Assembly (NCBI RefSeq): GCF_017948455.1
Contig: NZ_JAFFSU010000013.1
Coordinates: forward strand, 62,001 to 126,000
Length of the DNA: 64,000 bases
Reading direction: 5' to 3'
Origin: Streptomyces sp. GESEQ-4
GTDB taxonomy: Bacteria; Actinomycetota; Actinomycetes; Streptomycetales; Streptomycetaceae
Made by a program: the position numbers and the translations under genes. Below are positions 17,124 to 26,288 of this stretch, piece by piece. Each line of letters starts with the position of its first letter. Positions within the stretch are counted from its first letter, which is position 1. The notes under the pieces are model-generated. The model had not been told where the DNA came from and made no database searches. It worked only from the letters and a program-made list of their open reading frames with translations.

Positions 17124-18674
17124 TCAGCCGGCCATCGGGCCCGGTGTACCCGCGAGGGCTTCCAGGTCGCTCTTGCGGACCCGGATCACCAACCACGCGG
17201 TGATCAGCGCCAGCACGGCCATCGACGCTGCCGCCACGAAGCCCATCGAAATGCCGTGGGTGAGCACGTCGTGCCCCCAGGGCGCGGGCAACTGCTGCGT
17301 CTTGGCGAACTCGGCCTTCTGCTCGGCCGAACCGTCGGCCATGAACTTCGGCAGCTGCTTCTCCGCCTCGTCCTTGCTGGCCGAGCCGAACACCGTCGTC
17401 AGGATGGACAGGCCCAGCGAACCGCCCACCTGCTGCGTGGCGTTGAGCAGTCCGGAGGCCGCACCCGCCTCATGCTGGGCGACACCGGACACTGCGGTGA
17501 CCGTCAGGGTGACGAAGTTCAGGCCCATGCCGAAGCCGAACACCAGCATCGGCCCGAGCACCCCGCCGACGTACGAGCTGTCGGAGCTGATCAAGGTCTG
17601 CCAGACCAGGCCGATCACCGCGAGCGCCGAGCCGACGAGCATGAACGGCTTGGGGCCGAGCACGGGCAGGAACCGTTGCGACAGTCCCGCGCCGATCGCG
17701 ATCACCATTGTCACCGGCAGGAAGGCCACGCCGGCCGCGATCGGGCTGTATCCCAGCACGTTCTGCACGAACAGCACGATGTAGAAGAACATGCCGAACA
17801 TCGCCGCTGCCAGGCTCAGCATGATCACATACGTGCCCGATCGATTGCGGTCGGTGAACATGCGCAGCGGGGTGATCGGGTCCGCGGCCCGGGTCTCGAC
17901 GAAGGCGAAGGCGAGCAGCAGGACCACCGCGGCGCCGAAGGAGCCGAGGGTCATGCTGTCCCGCCAGCCCTCGTCGGCCGCGCTGATGAACCCGTAGACG
18001 AGCGCTGCCATGCCGAGCGTCGACGTGAGCGCGCCGGCGATGTCGAAGCGCCCGCCGGGGTGCCGTTCGGACTCGCTGATGTACAACGGCGTGAGGACAG
18101 CGATCAAAACGCCGATCGGTACGTTGACGAAGAGCACCCACCGCCAGTCGAGCCACTCGGTGAGCATGCCGCCGGCGAGCAGACCGACGGCGCCGCCGCC
18201 CGCGGAGACGGCGGCGAAGACTCCGAACGCCCGGTTCCGTTCCGGGCCTTCGGGGAACGTGGTGGTGATGAGTGCCAGCGAGGTCGGCGACGCAATCGCG
18301 CCACCCACGCCCTGAAGGGCGCGCGCGGCCAGCAACTGCCAGGGTTCCTGGGCGAATCCGCCGAGCAGCGAGGCGAACGTGAACAGCAGGATGCCGGTCA
18401 TGAACACTCGGCGGCGGCCGAGGATGTCTCCGGCCCGGCCGCCGAGCAGCAGCAGGCCGCCGAAGGTGAGCGTGTAGGAGCTGACCACCCACGTGAGGTC
18501 GGTGGTGCTGAACTTGAGTGCGTCTTGAATGTGCGGGAGAGCGATGTTCACAATCGTCGCGTCGAGTACCACCATGAGTTGGCAGGCCGCGATGACGGTG
18601 AGCGCGATACCGGGATGTCCTTCCCGGCGTGCCGCACCTGGCTTCTGATCCTTGCTCAACTGAGAGGTTGTCAC
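17124..18674 (-). CDS. MFS drug:proton antiporter, DHA2 (EmrB/QacA) family
   Basis: A 516-aa inner-membrane exporter with about 14 hydrophobic segments. DHA2 hallmarks are LDATIVNIALPHIQ in helix 1, the motif-A-like GRAGDILGRRRVF loop, and the motif-C-like GPLAG-type sequence GGGAVGLLAGGMLTEWLDWRWVLFVNVPIG. The family exports antibiotics or other amphiphiles using the proton gradient; the substrate is unknown. It is divergent from a TetR gene, and two 20-bp palindromes lie in the shared promoter region, so it is very probably repressed by that TetR and induced by its own substrate. Confidence 0.92.
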   Translation of the reverse strand: MTTSQLSKDQKPGAARREGHPGIALTVIAACQLMVVLDATIVNIALPHIQDALKFSTTDLTWVVSSYTLTFGGLLLLGGRAGDILGRRRVFMTGILLFTFASLLGGFAQEPWQLLAARALQGVGGAIASPTSLALITTTFPEGPERNRAFGVFAAVSAGGGAVGLLAGGMLTEWLDWRWVLFVNVPIGVLIAVLTPLYISESERHPGGRFDIAGALTSTLGMAALVYGFISAADEGWRDSMTLGSFGAAVVLLLAFAFVETRAADPITPLRMFTDRNRSGTYVIMLSLAAAMFGMFFYIVLFVQNVLGYSPIAAGVAFLPVTMVIAIGAGLSQRFLPVLGPKPFMLVGSALAVIGLVWQTLISSDSSYVGGVLGPMLVFGFGMGLNFVTLTVTAVSGVAQHEAGAASGLLNATQQVGGSLGLSILTTVFGSASKDEAEKQLPKFMADGSAEQKAEFAKTQQLPAPWGHDVLTHGISMGFVAAASMAVLALITAWLVIRVRKSDLEALAGTPGPMAG

Positions 18675-18697
18675 TATGGGTCCCCCACAAGTGCCTT

Positions 18698-18717
18698 AGT
18701 GAACGCTCGCGTTCACT
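18698..18717. promoter_or_regulatory. TetR operator 1
   Basis: AGTGAACGCTCGCGTTCACT: 9-bp arms AGTGAACGC/GCGTTCACT around 2 bp. It lies 24 bp from the MFS start codon, where bound repressor would block its promoter or elongation. Confidence 0.85.
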
Positions 18718-18745
18718 GTCGCGACAACCGTAGTGAGTCCCCGAC

Positions 18746-18765
18746 AGTGAACGCAAGCGTTCACT
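18746..18765. promoter_or_regulatory. TetR operator 2
   Basis: AGTGAACGCAAGCGTTCACT: same arms as operator 1, centre to centre 48 bp. Between the two, on the minus strand, TTGCGT and TACGGT are spaced 18 bp as a plausible promoter for the MFS gene. Confidence 0.85.
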
Positions 18766-18862
18766 TAGCTTTGTGTCGCGAGGCGTTTCCCCCTTTGGCG
18801 CCGCGCGGCATGTCCCCTCATCTCCGGAATTACCGCTTCCGCTGTTCGTTGGAGACGATCAG

Positions 18863-19486
18863 ATGGTTACTTCGCGCTGGACGGCCGCGCCCGCTCAGAC
18901 GGCTTCCCTCCGTCGGCGCGGCGCTGTGCTCGAACGGGCGATCCTCGACGCCGCGTTGGATCAGCTCAGCACGGTCGGCTGGAACGGCCTCACGATGGAG
19001 GGCGTCGCCGCGGGCGCTCAGACCGGAAAGGCCGCGGTCTACCGTCGCTGGCCGTCCAAGGAGGATCTCGTCGCGGATGCGCTGCGGGCCGGGCTGCCGA
19101 GCTTCGAGGCGGCGCCCAACCTCGGGAGCGTGCGCGACGATCTGCTGCAGTTGTGTCGCCAGGCGCGCGACGCCATGTACTCGCGGCCCGGTTTCGCCTT
19201 GCGTTCGGTGATTCACGAATGCGACAACATCCAGGCCGAGCGGTTCCATGGGGTGATCATCAAAGGTGTCGTGGAACCGACCATCCAGTTGCTCCGAGAG
19301 GTCATCGACCGTGGAATCGAGCGAGGCGAGGTGCGAGCCGACGCGGCCAACGGATACGTCGTCGATGCCATCCCGGCGATGATGATGTACCGAGCGAAGA
19401 TGTGCGCAAGCGAATGGAATGATCATGAAATCGAGGAGATGGTCGACCAGTTGATGGTCCCGCTGCTGCGGCCGTACGGGGTCTGA
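18863..19486 (+). CDS. TetR-family transcriptional repressor
   Basis: 207 aa. The N-terminal helix-turn-helix reads ERAILDAALDQLSTVGWNGLTMEGVAAGAQTGKAAVYRRWPSKEDLVADAL in separate blocks, with the GKAAVYRRWPSK recognition helix typical of TetR. The C-terminal ligand-binding domain is variable. I chose ATG 18863 for the GGAG 8 nt upstream; an in-frame start at 18773 would overlap the operator region. Divergent from the MFS exporter, which is its likely target together with its own gene. Confidence 0.9.
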   Translation: MVTSRWTAAPAQTASLRRRGAVLERAILDAALDQLSTVGWNGLTMEGVAAGAQTGKAAVYRRWPSKEDLVADALRAGLPSFEAAPNLGSVRDDLLQLCRQARDAMYSRPGFALRSVIHECDNIQAERFHGVIIKGVVEPTIQLLREVIDRGIERGEVRADAANGYVVDAIPAMMMYRAKMCASEWNDHEIEEMVDQLMVPLLRPYGV

Positions 19487-19568
19487 CTGCGAGGTTCGCC
19501 GATGGTGACGTCCCCCAGGTGAACCAGGGTGTCGTCGGGGGATCCGGGCGGCGTAGGCTAAGGGCGCC

Positions 19569-20270
19569 ATGCCGTACGAACCACCTACTCACACCGTCGA
19601 GCGCTCCCTTCGCGCTACGACCGGAGCGAAGGTCATTGCCGGTGTCGACGAGGTGGGGCGAGGCGCGTGGGCCGGCCCCGTCACCGTCTGCGCCGCGATC
19701 ACCGGACTGCGTCGGCCCCCCGAAGGCCTCACCGACTCCAAGCTGCTCACCGTCAAGCGCCGTACCGAACTCGCCGAGGTGCTCCTCACGTGGGTGACCT
19801 CGTACGCCCTGGGGCACGCCTCTCCGGAGGAGATCGACGAACTGGGCATGACGGCCGCGCTGCGCCTGGCGGCGGTGCGCGCGCTGGAGGGCCTGCCGGT
19901 CCGTCCCGACGCGGTGATTCTCGACGGGAAGCACGACTATCTCGGCGTGCCCTGGAAGGTCCGCACGGTGATCAAGGGGGACCAGTCCTGTGTGGCGGTT
20001 GCGGCGGCCTCGGTGATCGCCAAGGTTCGGCGCGACAAAATGATGGCCGAACTGGGTATCGACCATGCAGACTTCGGTTTTGCGGACAATGCCGGGTACC
20101 CGTCGCCCGTGCACAAGGCCGCGCTGGAGGAGCGGGGACCCACCCCGTACCACCGGTTGTCGTGGGCGTATCTTGATGCGCTGCCCCAGTGGCGGCACCT
20201 CAAGAAGGTCCGCAACGGGGTGGACGGAAGCGTTCCGGAGATCGAGGGGCAACTCGGCTTCGACTTCTGA
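19569..20270 (+). CDS. rnhB: Ribonuclease HII
   Basis: A 233-aa endonuclease that removes RNA from RNA/DNA hybrids and single misincorporated ribonucleotides. The signature GVDEVGRGAWAGPV gives the first Asp-Glu metal ligands, DSKLLTVKRR the conserved lysine loop, DAVILDGKHDYL the third acid, and SVIAKVRRDKMM plus FGFADNAGYPS the C-terminal helix and loop. An AAGGG stands 5 nt before ATG, and a TAGGCT box 9 nt before it. Followed closely by an unknown gene on the same strand. Confidence 0.93.
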   Translation: MPYEPPTHTVERSLRATTGAKVIAGVDEVGRGAWAGPVTVCAAITGLRRPPEGLTDSKLLTVKRRTELAEVLLTWVTSYALGHASPEEIDELGMTAALRLAAVRALEGLPVRPDAVILDGKHDYLGVPWKVRTVIKGDQSCVAVAAASVIAKVRRDKMMAELGIDHADFGFADNAGYPSPVHKAALEERGPTPYHRLSWAYLDALPQWRHLKKVRNGVDGSVPEIEGQLGFDF

Positions 20271-20322
20271 CGATTCCGCTCGCACTGATGTGCCACCCGC
20301 CGACGCGAGCCGTACCAACGTT

Positions 20323-20334
20323 TGATAAATATCA
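20323..20334. promoter_or_regulatory. AT-rich palindrome at the start of the next gene
   Basis: TGATAAATATCA (arms TGATA/TATCA around AA) lies 4 nt before the ATG of the following gene, in otherwise GC-rich DNA. It could overlap the promoter or be a regulator site. No known regulator is assigned. Confidence 0.4.
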
Positions 20335-20338
20335 GCTC

Positions 20339-20974
20339 ATGCCTCTCATTCCCGAGGAGCCTCAGATTCACGAGAGTGCCCAGGGTCCCCGCGCCACTCC
20401 GGCCAGTGGCCGTACCGCGCCGACCCCTCGTCCTGTACCCGGCCCCCGCCCCGCGGCTCCGTCGCGTCCCGGTCGTCCCGGGCCCCTCAGGCCCACGCCG
20501 CCGGTGCAACGTACGCCGCGAGACGTGGCCAAGCCCGAGCCGTCGGGCCCGGCTGCCCCCGCCGCCTCCGATGCGGCCCCGGCGACTCCGCAGATCCAAC
20601 TGATCCCGGCCTCGGCGGAAGGCGCCCTCGACGCCGCCGAAGAGGCCGTGGATCTGCTGCTGGACTCGGGTCGCGCCCCCAGTGACGTGCTGGTGATCAC
20701 CACCGGCGAACAGCATCCATGGGCCGCTCACGAGCTGTCCTTCGGTGAAGCCGCCTATTGGGCGCAGCATGACTCAGGTGACGACGTCTTCTATGCGGAC
20801 GCCGCCGTCGCGAGCCGTGCTGCCTCGCGTCCGGTGGTTGTCGTCGCCGTCAACGGCGGCCCTGACGCCGCTGCCGCCTCGGCTCTTCCCCTGGCCCTCA
20901 CCCGGGCCGGCGCCCTGTTGATCGTCTGCGGCGACCCGCAGCAGATCAACTCGGTACTGGGTGCGGGCGTCTGA
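20339..20974 (+). CDS. Conserved hypothetical protein with Pro/Ala-rich N-terminus
   Basis: 211 aa. The first ~85 residues are proline/alanine-rich (PTPRPVPGPRPAAPSRPG) and probably disordered. The C-terminal ~110 residues form a compact, conserved-looking domain: LLLDSGRAPSDVLVITTGEQHPWAAHE, FGEAAYWAQHD, RPVVVVAVNG and LLIVCGDPQQINSVLG. These resemble the tail region of UvrD-like helicases, but no Walker motif is present, so it is not a helicase by itself. It follows rnhB by 68 nt. Function unknown. Confidence 0.65.
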   Translation: MPLIPEEPQIHESAQGPRATPASGRTAPTPRPVPGPRPAAPSRPGRPGPLRPTPPVQRTPRDVAKPEPSGPAAPAASDAAPATPQIQLIPASAEGALDAAEEAVDLLLDSGRAPSDVLVITTGEQHPWAAHELSFGEAAYWAQHDSGDDVFYADAAVASRAASRPVVVVAVNGGPDAAAASALPLALTRAGALLIVCGDPQQINSVLGAGV

Positions 20975-21342
20975 GCCTGTTCCGCAACGTCCGGGGGACG
21001 GCGGGGTGACGGTGATGTCGCCGCGCCGATGTTTGCACGGTGGAGGGTTTGGCGTGCACGGGTGGGTGGGGCTTGTGGGGCTCGCGTGCCGCTTGTTCCG
21101 AGACGGCCGATCCGCTTCACCGAAAGCACCGAGCCCGACCGCACGCCGTGCCACGTAAGCCTCCACTCAGGGCGCGTGCAGGACCATGTCGCAGGGCTTT
21201 TCGTGTCACGGCGTGAGATGGGTGGGGCCGAGCGCAGGCGACGGTGTGGCTCGTGTCGGGGTCGAGGCTGGAGCGTAGCGATGGTCGGCTCCGTCGAAAC
21301 GTTCCGTCAGTTCCGTCAGCGCTTCCTCAGGGAACCGCGCAC
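20975..21342. other. Gap with no recognised feature
   Basis: 368 bases between a plus-strand and a minus-strand gene. No gene, terminator or repeat was recognised with confidence; the long open frames crossing it look like high-GC artefacts. Confidence 0.35.
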
Positions 21343-21963
21343 TCAGCGAGCCGCCGCGCGGCGCAGGACCTCCGAGGCTGCTCCGCCGGTCTGCGGCTTC
21401 GGCGGTGGCGCCTCGGACGTGGCGAAGGGCTCCGGGGTGGAATCCGCGCTGGGTCGGCGTCCGCCGCGGTCCTCGCCGAGGACCTGCCAGCCATCGCGGG
21501 TCAGCGTGATGTACGCCCCGCAGCGCAGCCCGTGCAGAGTGCAGGCGTCACGCAGCCCCCACATCCATGCGCCGTCCTCCTGCGTCCAACGCGCGTCGCC
21601 CTCGCGGCAGTACAGCAGCACCGCGGTGCGCACCGGCGTGCGGCGCCGCAAGTCGTGGGGGATAACCCGACGCAGCTGGGCGAGCAGGACGTTGCGGAAC
21701 ATCCAGCCGTCGGCCGGGGCGGGGCGGCGGGTGAAGGAGGCGCTGGCGCAGAGCCGTTCGTCCGGGTCGAGGACGGCCACGATGGCGGTTGCCGGCCGGG
21801 GATGGTGCCGGGAATGCAGTCCGCTGACAATTTCCCGTGGGTTGCGCAGGAGGGGGATGCCGGCCGCGGCCCACTCCGCGGGTTCGAGCATGCGGGCCGC
21901 GGACGCGGCGGACAGGTCGGACGACGTGGATGCCGCGGGGGACGGAGCGAATCCGAAGGTCAC
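21343..21963 (-). CDS. Conserved hypothetical protein
   Basis: 206 aa, beginning at GTG 21961-21963 with a strong GGGAGG 3 nt upstream (GAAGGGAGGACC-GTG). The middle block (IVAVLDPDERLCASASFTRR, WMFRNVLLAQLRRVIPHDLRRRTPVRTAVLLYCREGD, MWGLRDACTLHGLRCGAYITLTRDGW) looks like a folded alpha/beta domain with an Asp-containing loop, perhaps nuclease-like. I could not assign a family. The last 50 residues are low complexity. Upstream of recQ on the same strand but 350 nt downstream of it. Confidence 0.65.
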   Translation of the reverse strand: MTFGFAPSPAASTSSDLSAASAARMLEPAEWAAAGIPLLRNPREIVSGLHSRHHPRPATAIVAVLDPDERLCASASFTRRPAPADGWMFRNVLLAQLRRVIPHDLRRRTPVRTAVLLYCREGDARWTQEDGAWMWGLRDACTLHGLRCGAYITLTRDGWQVLGEDRGGRRPSADSTPEPFATSEAPPPKPQTGGAASEVLRRAAAR

Positions 21964-22319
21964 GGTCCTCCCTTCGGCTACGCGCCCACACTGCGGGCGG
22001 GGTCGGATTCGGGGGAGCGCGCACCGCAGAGGAGCCCTGCCGGATCACGGCGGGCCGTACGGGGAGCGGACCTCAATTCTTCCTGTCGAACCTGGATGCG
22101 GCAACGAGCAATTGGGGCCACCGACCGATATCTGGTGGTGCGTGGTTTATATCCCCACCAGGTGTGTCATCTGCGACGCATGGTGCGGCCGTGCTTCAAG
22201 GACGGACGCCCGTTTGTGGAGAAGGGCCACGCAATCGGCCTGCCTGGCGGGGCGGCTCGCGGAGCACGGTTTCCCGCCAGCGTACGCGTGCAGGGAGCCG
22301 CCCTTCGGGATGGATGTGA
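21964..22319. other. Gap with no recognised feature
   Basis: 356 bases between the recQ stop and the start of the next minus-strand gene. Apart from the RBS of that gene I recognise nothing. The part 22080-22160 is more AT-rich than its surroundings and may hold its promoter. Confidence 0.3.
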
Positions 22320-24485
22320 TCAACCCTGGACTGCCAGGACCAGCGGTAGCACTCCCTGCGCGCCGGCACGCCGGAGCATGCGGGCTGCGACCGCGAGCGT
22401 CCAACCGGTCTCGGTGAAGTCGTCCACCAGGAGGACGGGACCCCCGATGCCGGACAGAGCAGAGGCGAGGGCCGGCGGCAGGGTCAGCACGCCGTCGAGG
22501 GCTTTGAGCCGCTGGGCGCTGTTGCTCCGTGAGACCTGATACCCGTCGCCCGTGTACTCGACGGAGCCCAGCAGTGGCAGTCGGCCCACCTCCGAGATGT
22601 GTGCGCCGAGGGAGTTGATCAGTTGTGGCCGGGAGCGCGAGGCGATGGTGACGACACCGACGGGACGCGCCTGGGCGTCCGTTGCCCCCTGGGCCCAGCC
22701 GCCGGGCCCCTTGGCCCAGTCGGCCAGCACGCCGACGACAGCCTTTGCCACGTCGTCCGGTACCGGGCCGTCCGAGGCGTGCGGGGCCAGCATCGGCCGG
22801 AGCCGGTTGCCCCAGCCGATGTCCGACAGCCGTCCGAGAGCCCTGCCGGGCGCGGCCTGCTCACCGACGGGAATGCGACCCTTGAGATCGACGCCGATCG
22901 CCGGCAGCCCGGTCGGCCACATCCTGCGCGGTTCCACCTCCACGCCCGCCCGGCCGAGGTCGTCGCGCGCGGCGTCCAGAGCGGCCGGGGACATGTCGGC
23001 GGTGAAGCGCGCGCCCGCGCAGTTGTCGCAGCGTCCGCAGGGCTTTGCCCCTTCGTCGTCCAGCTGGCGTTGCAGGAACTCCATACGGCAGCCCGTCGCC
23101 GACGCGTACTCGCGCATCGCCTGCTGTTCGGCCTTGCGCTGCCGGGCCACCCAGTCGTACCGCTCCGTCTCGTACGTCCACGGCTGCCCGGTCGCGATCC
23201 AGCCGCCCTTGACCCGCTTGACCGCCCCGTCCACGTCGAGGACCTTGAGCATGGTCTCCAGGCGGGACCGGCGCAGCTCCACCAACGGCTCCAGAGCGGG
23301 CAGCGAAAGAGGGCGCTCCGCGCGGGCGAGGACGTCGAGCGTGCGCCGTACCAGGTCCTCCGGGGGGAAGGCGAGCGAGGCGAAGTACTCCCAGATCGCC
23401 TCGTCCTCCCTGCCCGGGAGCAGGAGTACTTCGGCGTGCTCGACGCCTCGTCCCGCTCGGCCCACCTGCTGGTAGTAGGCGATGGGCGATGAGGGCGAGC
23501 CCAGGTGCACCACGAATCCGAGGTCGGGCTTGTCGAAGCCCATACCGAGCGCGGAGGTGGCGACCAGCGCCTTGACCCGGTTGGCGATCAGGTCCTCCTC
23601 GGCCTGTTGCCGGTCGGCGTTCTCCGTCCTGCCCGTGTACGGGGCGACGGTGTGTCCGCGCTGCCGCAGGAAGGCGGTGACCTCCTCGGCGGCGGCCACG
23701 GTGAGCGTGTAGATGATTCCGGAGCCCGGCAGCTCGTCGAGGTGGTCGGCGAGCCAGGCCATCCGGTGGGCGGCGTCCGGCAGCCGGAGTACGTTCAGGC
23801 TCAGGCTCTCCCGGTCCAGCGGTCCGCGCAGCACGAGGGCGTCCGAGGTGCCCCCGGTGCCGAGCTGCTCGGCGACATCGGCGGTCACACGCGCGTTGGC
23901 GGTGGCCGTGGTCGCTAGTACCGGCACACCGGGCGGGAGGTCCATCAGCATCGTGCGAAGCCGTCGGTAGTCCGGGCGGAAGTCGTGACCCCAGTCGGAG
24001 ATGCAGTGCGCCTCGTCGACCACGAGGAGTCCGGTCGCGGCGGCGAGTTTGGGCAGCACCTGGTCGCGGAAGTCCGGGTTGTTGAGCCGCTCCGGGCTGA
24101 CCAGCAGGACATCGACCTCGCCCGCGGCGATCTCGCTCTGGACCATGTCCCACTCCTCGGTGTTGGAGGAGTTGATGGTCCGCGCGTGGATACCGGCACG
24201 GGCCGCGGCCTCGACCTGGTTGCGCATCAGCGCGAGCAGTGGGGAGACGATCACGGTGGGGCCGCTGCCCCGGGCGCGGAGCAACGAGGTGGCGACGAAG
24301 TACACCGCCGACTTGCCCCACCCCGTGCGCTGGACGACGAGGGCCCGGCGTCTGTCCGCCACCAACGCCTCGATCGCCCGCCACTGGTCTTCGCGCAGCC
24401 TGGCCGTGCCTGTGGCGTCCCCGACGAGGCGGGCGAGGACCGCGTCGGCGGCCGCCCGGAGATCCGCGTTGCTCGTGTGCTCCAT
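22320..24485 (-). CDS. recQ: RecQ-family DNA helicase fused to a phosphoribosyltransferase-like domain
   Basis: 721 aa from ATG 24483-24485 (GGGA upstream; an ATG 9 nt earlier is possible). The superfamily 2 core has the RTGWGKSAVYF Walker A, LLVVDEAHCISDWGHDFRPDYRRL (DEAH box plus RecQ aromatic loop), VLATTATAN, and QQVGRAGRG. A RecQ zinc module follows with four cysteines (CRMEFL...CGRCDNC). RecQ unwinds recombination and replication intermediates 3' to 5'. Unusual: the C-terminus ends in GPVLLVDDFTETGWTLAVAARMLRRAGA, a textbook PRPP-binding motif of type I phosphoribosyltransferases, ComF-like. It starts divergently from the DUF4192 gene, 141 bp away. Confidence 0.93.
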   Translation of the reverse strand: MEHTSNADLRAAADAVLARLVGDATGTARLREDQWRAIEALVADRRRALVVQRTGWGKSAVYFVATSLLRARGSGPTVIVSPLLALMRNQVEAAARAGIHARTINSSNTEEWDMVQSEIAAGEVDVLLVSPERLNNPDFRDQVLPKLAAATGLLVVDEAHCISDWGHDFRPDYRRLRTMLMDLPPGVPVLATTATANARVTADVAEQLGTGGTSDALVLRGPLDRESLSLNVLRLPDAAHRMAWLADHLDELPGSGIIYTLTVAAAEEVTAFLRQRGHTVAPYTGRTENADRQQAEEDLIANRVKALVATSALGMGFDKPDLGFVVHLGSPSSPIAYYQQVGRAGRGVEHAEVLLLPGREDEAIWEYFASLAFPPEDLVRRTLDVLARAERPLSLPALEPLVELRRSRLETMLKVLDVDGAVKRVKGGWIATGQPWTYETERYDWVARQRKAEQQAMREYASATGCRMEFLQRQLDDEGAKPCGRCDNCAGARFTADMSPAALDAARDDLGRAGVEVEPRRMWPTGLPAIGVDLKGRIPVGEQAAPGRALGRLSDIGWGNRLRPMLAPHASDGPVPDDVAKAVVGVLADWAKGPGGWAQGATDAQARPVGVVTIASRSRPQLINSLGAHISEVGRLPLLGSVEYTGDGYQVSRSNSAQRLKALDGVLTLPPALASALSGIGGPVLLVDDFTETGWTLAVAARMLRRAGAQGVLPLVLAVQG

Positions 24486-24626
24486 GCGTCCCATACAACA
24501 GGACGGCGCCGACAATCCGGGTCGGCTGTGGACGATGAGGGGTCTCGACGACCGGATTGGCGTGTCCCTGATCGGACTTATCCACAGGTCGAAGCGGAGT
24601 CCTGCAATCCGGGAGATCGTCGGCGC

Positions 24627-26288
24627 ATGACGAATCACAGCGAAGCGACTGGATCACCGGAAAACGAGGACATGGCCCGGCGCGAGGGGCTCGATGCGCA
24701 CGGGGCGATGGACGAGCCCGGCGGAGGCCACGAGCCCTTCGGCCCCAGCGAGACCCACGGTCCTGAGGAGTACAACGCACCTGAGGCGTACAGCACCCCT
24801 GACGCGCACAACCCACCCGACCTGTATGACGGCCATCCCGGCGAGCACCAGGTCACCCTCCGCACCCCGGCCGAACTGGCCGACGCCCTGCCGTATCTGC
24901 TCGGCTACCGCCCAGAGGACAGCGTCGTCCTGGTCGCCCTCCACGACAGGGGTGGCCGCGGACGCTTCGGCGGCCGGGCTCGACTCGGCATTCCCGCGAA
25001 CCCGGACGACTGGCCGTCCGCGGCCCGGCAGTTGGCCCACGGGCTGGTGACGGGCAGCGAGCGCCGGGGTGCCCGCCCGGAACAGTTGGTGGCCTACGTC
25101 TGCCAGGAGCCGGGGAGCGCGGAATCCGGCCGCCAGGTCATGGAGCGACTGCAGCCGCTGGCTCAGCGGCTGCGCGTCGAGTGCGGTCTGCTGGACGTGC
25201 CGGTGATCGAGGCACTGTGCATCTCGGACGGCCGCTTCTGGTCGTACTGCTGCGTGAACAGGCAATGCTGCCCGCCTGAAGGCACGCCCATGGGCCTGCC
25301 CGGCACCTCCGTGCTGGCCGCCGCTGCCACGTATGCGGGCCTCCAGGTGCGCGGCTCTCTGCGCGAACTGCGAGCCAGGCTGCTGCCCTGGGAAACGGCG
25401 GCTGCCCTGGAGCAGGAGGTTGCTCTGGACACCGCCGGAAGGAGCCTCGTCCCCCGGATCCTCGACGACGAAAGCAGGGCGTGCGTGGCCCAGGAGACGC
25501 TCGATCTTGCCCGGCAGGTCATCAGCCGTCTGGCCACAGCCCCGTCCGTGTCCGGCACGGTCATGGCCGACCTGCGCGACGACGGACTGCTCGGACACGA
25601 CGAAGCCGCGACGCTGATTCTCGGCCTGCAGGACCGTACGACGCGTGATCGAGCGGCCGAGTGGATGGAGGGCGACGAAGCCGGTCCGGCGCTGCGCCTG
25701 TGGCGAGCCCTGGCCCGCCGCTGCGTCGGCCCGTACAGCGAACATGCCGCGGCGCCGCTCACGCTTGCCGGGTGGGTCGCCTGGTCGACGGGGGACGATC
25801 TGGAGGCCAGGGAAGCCCTCGCGATGGCGCTCGGCGCGGACCCCGGTTACCTCTTCGCCCGTCTGCTGCATCAGGCCTGCAACGAGGGGCTGGACCCGGA
25901 GTCGATCCGCCGCTGCCTGCGTGCGGAACGCGATGGTCGTGAGCCGATGCGATCCGAAAGCGCGGAGGCCACGCAGGAGCCGGCGCTGAGCGAGGCCGCC
26001 GAGTCGGACCCATGCGCCGCGCCCACATCGGCGTCAGCCTCACGCCGCCGACGCCGTGCACGGCCCGCGAGTGCGAGCGACGACTCACCTCGTTCCGCGA
26101 AGCCCAAGGCTCGAGAGCCGAGGCCGAAGCCCTCCCGGCCGCGCACGACGGCTGCGGGCGTCGCGCGCCCGACGGCTGCTCGTGCGGGCGGCACGCGCAC
26201 GCGTGCCTCAGCCAAGGGAGCGGCCCATGGCACCGGCAATCCGGGAGACCTGCACGCCAAGGATGGCAGCCAAGAGGAAGACACGTGA
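24627..26288 (+). CDS. DUF4192 domain protein
   Basis: 553 aa. After an acidic ~75-residue N-terminus comes the DUF4192 core, opening with QVTLRTPAELADALPYLLGYRPEDSVVLVALHDR and including LCISDGRFWSYCCVNRQCCPPEGTP. A helical, TPR-like portion follows (AGWVAWSTGDDLEAREALAMALGADPGYLFARLL). The last ~90 residues are strongly basic and low complexity (RRRRRARPAS, PKPSRPRTTA), suggesting nucleic-acid contact or disorder. Function unknown. Divergent from recQ; the RBS is weak (GGGAG 11 nt upstream). Confidence 0.8.
   Translation: MTNHSEATGSPENEDMARREGLDAHGAMDEPGGGHEPFGPSETHGPEEYNAPEAYSTPDAHNPPDLYDGHPGEHQVTLRTPAELADALPYLLGYRPEDSVVLVALHDRGGRGRFGGRARLGIPANPDDWPSAARQLAHGLVTGSERRGARPEQLVAYVCQEPGSAESGRQVMERLQPLAQRLRVECGLLDVPVIEALCISDGRFWSYCCVNRQCCPPEGTPMGLPGTSVLAAAATYAGLQVRGSLRELRARLLPWETAAALEQEVALDTAGRSLVPRILDDESRACVAQETLDLARQVISRLATAPSVSGTVMADLRDDGLLGHDEAATLILGLQDRTTRDRAAEWMEGDEAGPALRLWRALARRCVGPYSEHAAAPLTLAGWVAWSTGDDLEAREALAMALGADPGYLFARLLHQACNEGLDPESIRRCLRAERDGREPMRSESAEATQEPALSEAAESDPCAAPTSASASRRRRRARPASASDDSPRSAKPKAREPRPKPSRPRTTAAGVARPTAARAGGTRTRASAKGAAHGTGNPGDLHAKDGSQEEDT

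Noticed and set aside
16992..19211. A 739-codon plus-strand frame antisense to the MFS gene
   Set aside because: Composition (H, Q, R, E, G rich) is typical of an antisense shadow; the MFS protein on the other strand is clearly real. Its first ~20 residues look like a membrane helix, but a terminator hairpin follows at once.
21029..22539. Long plus-strand frames between 21029 and 22539
   Set aside because: They lie opposite a minus-strand gene with a good RBS and show no recognisable domain.
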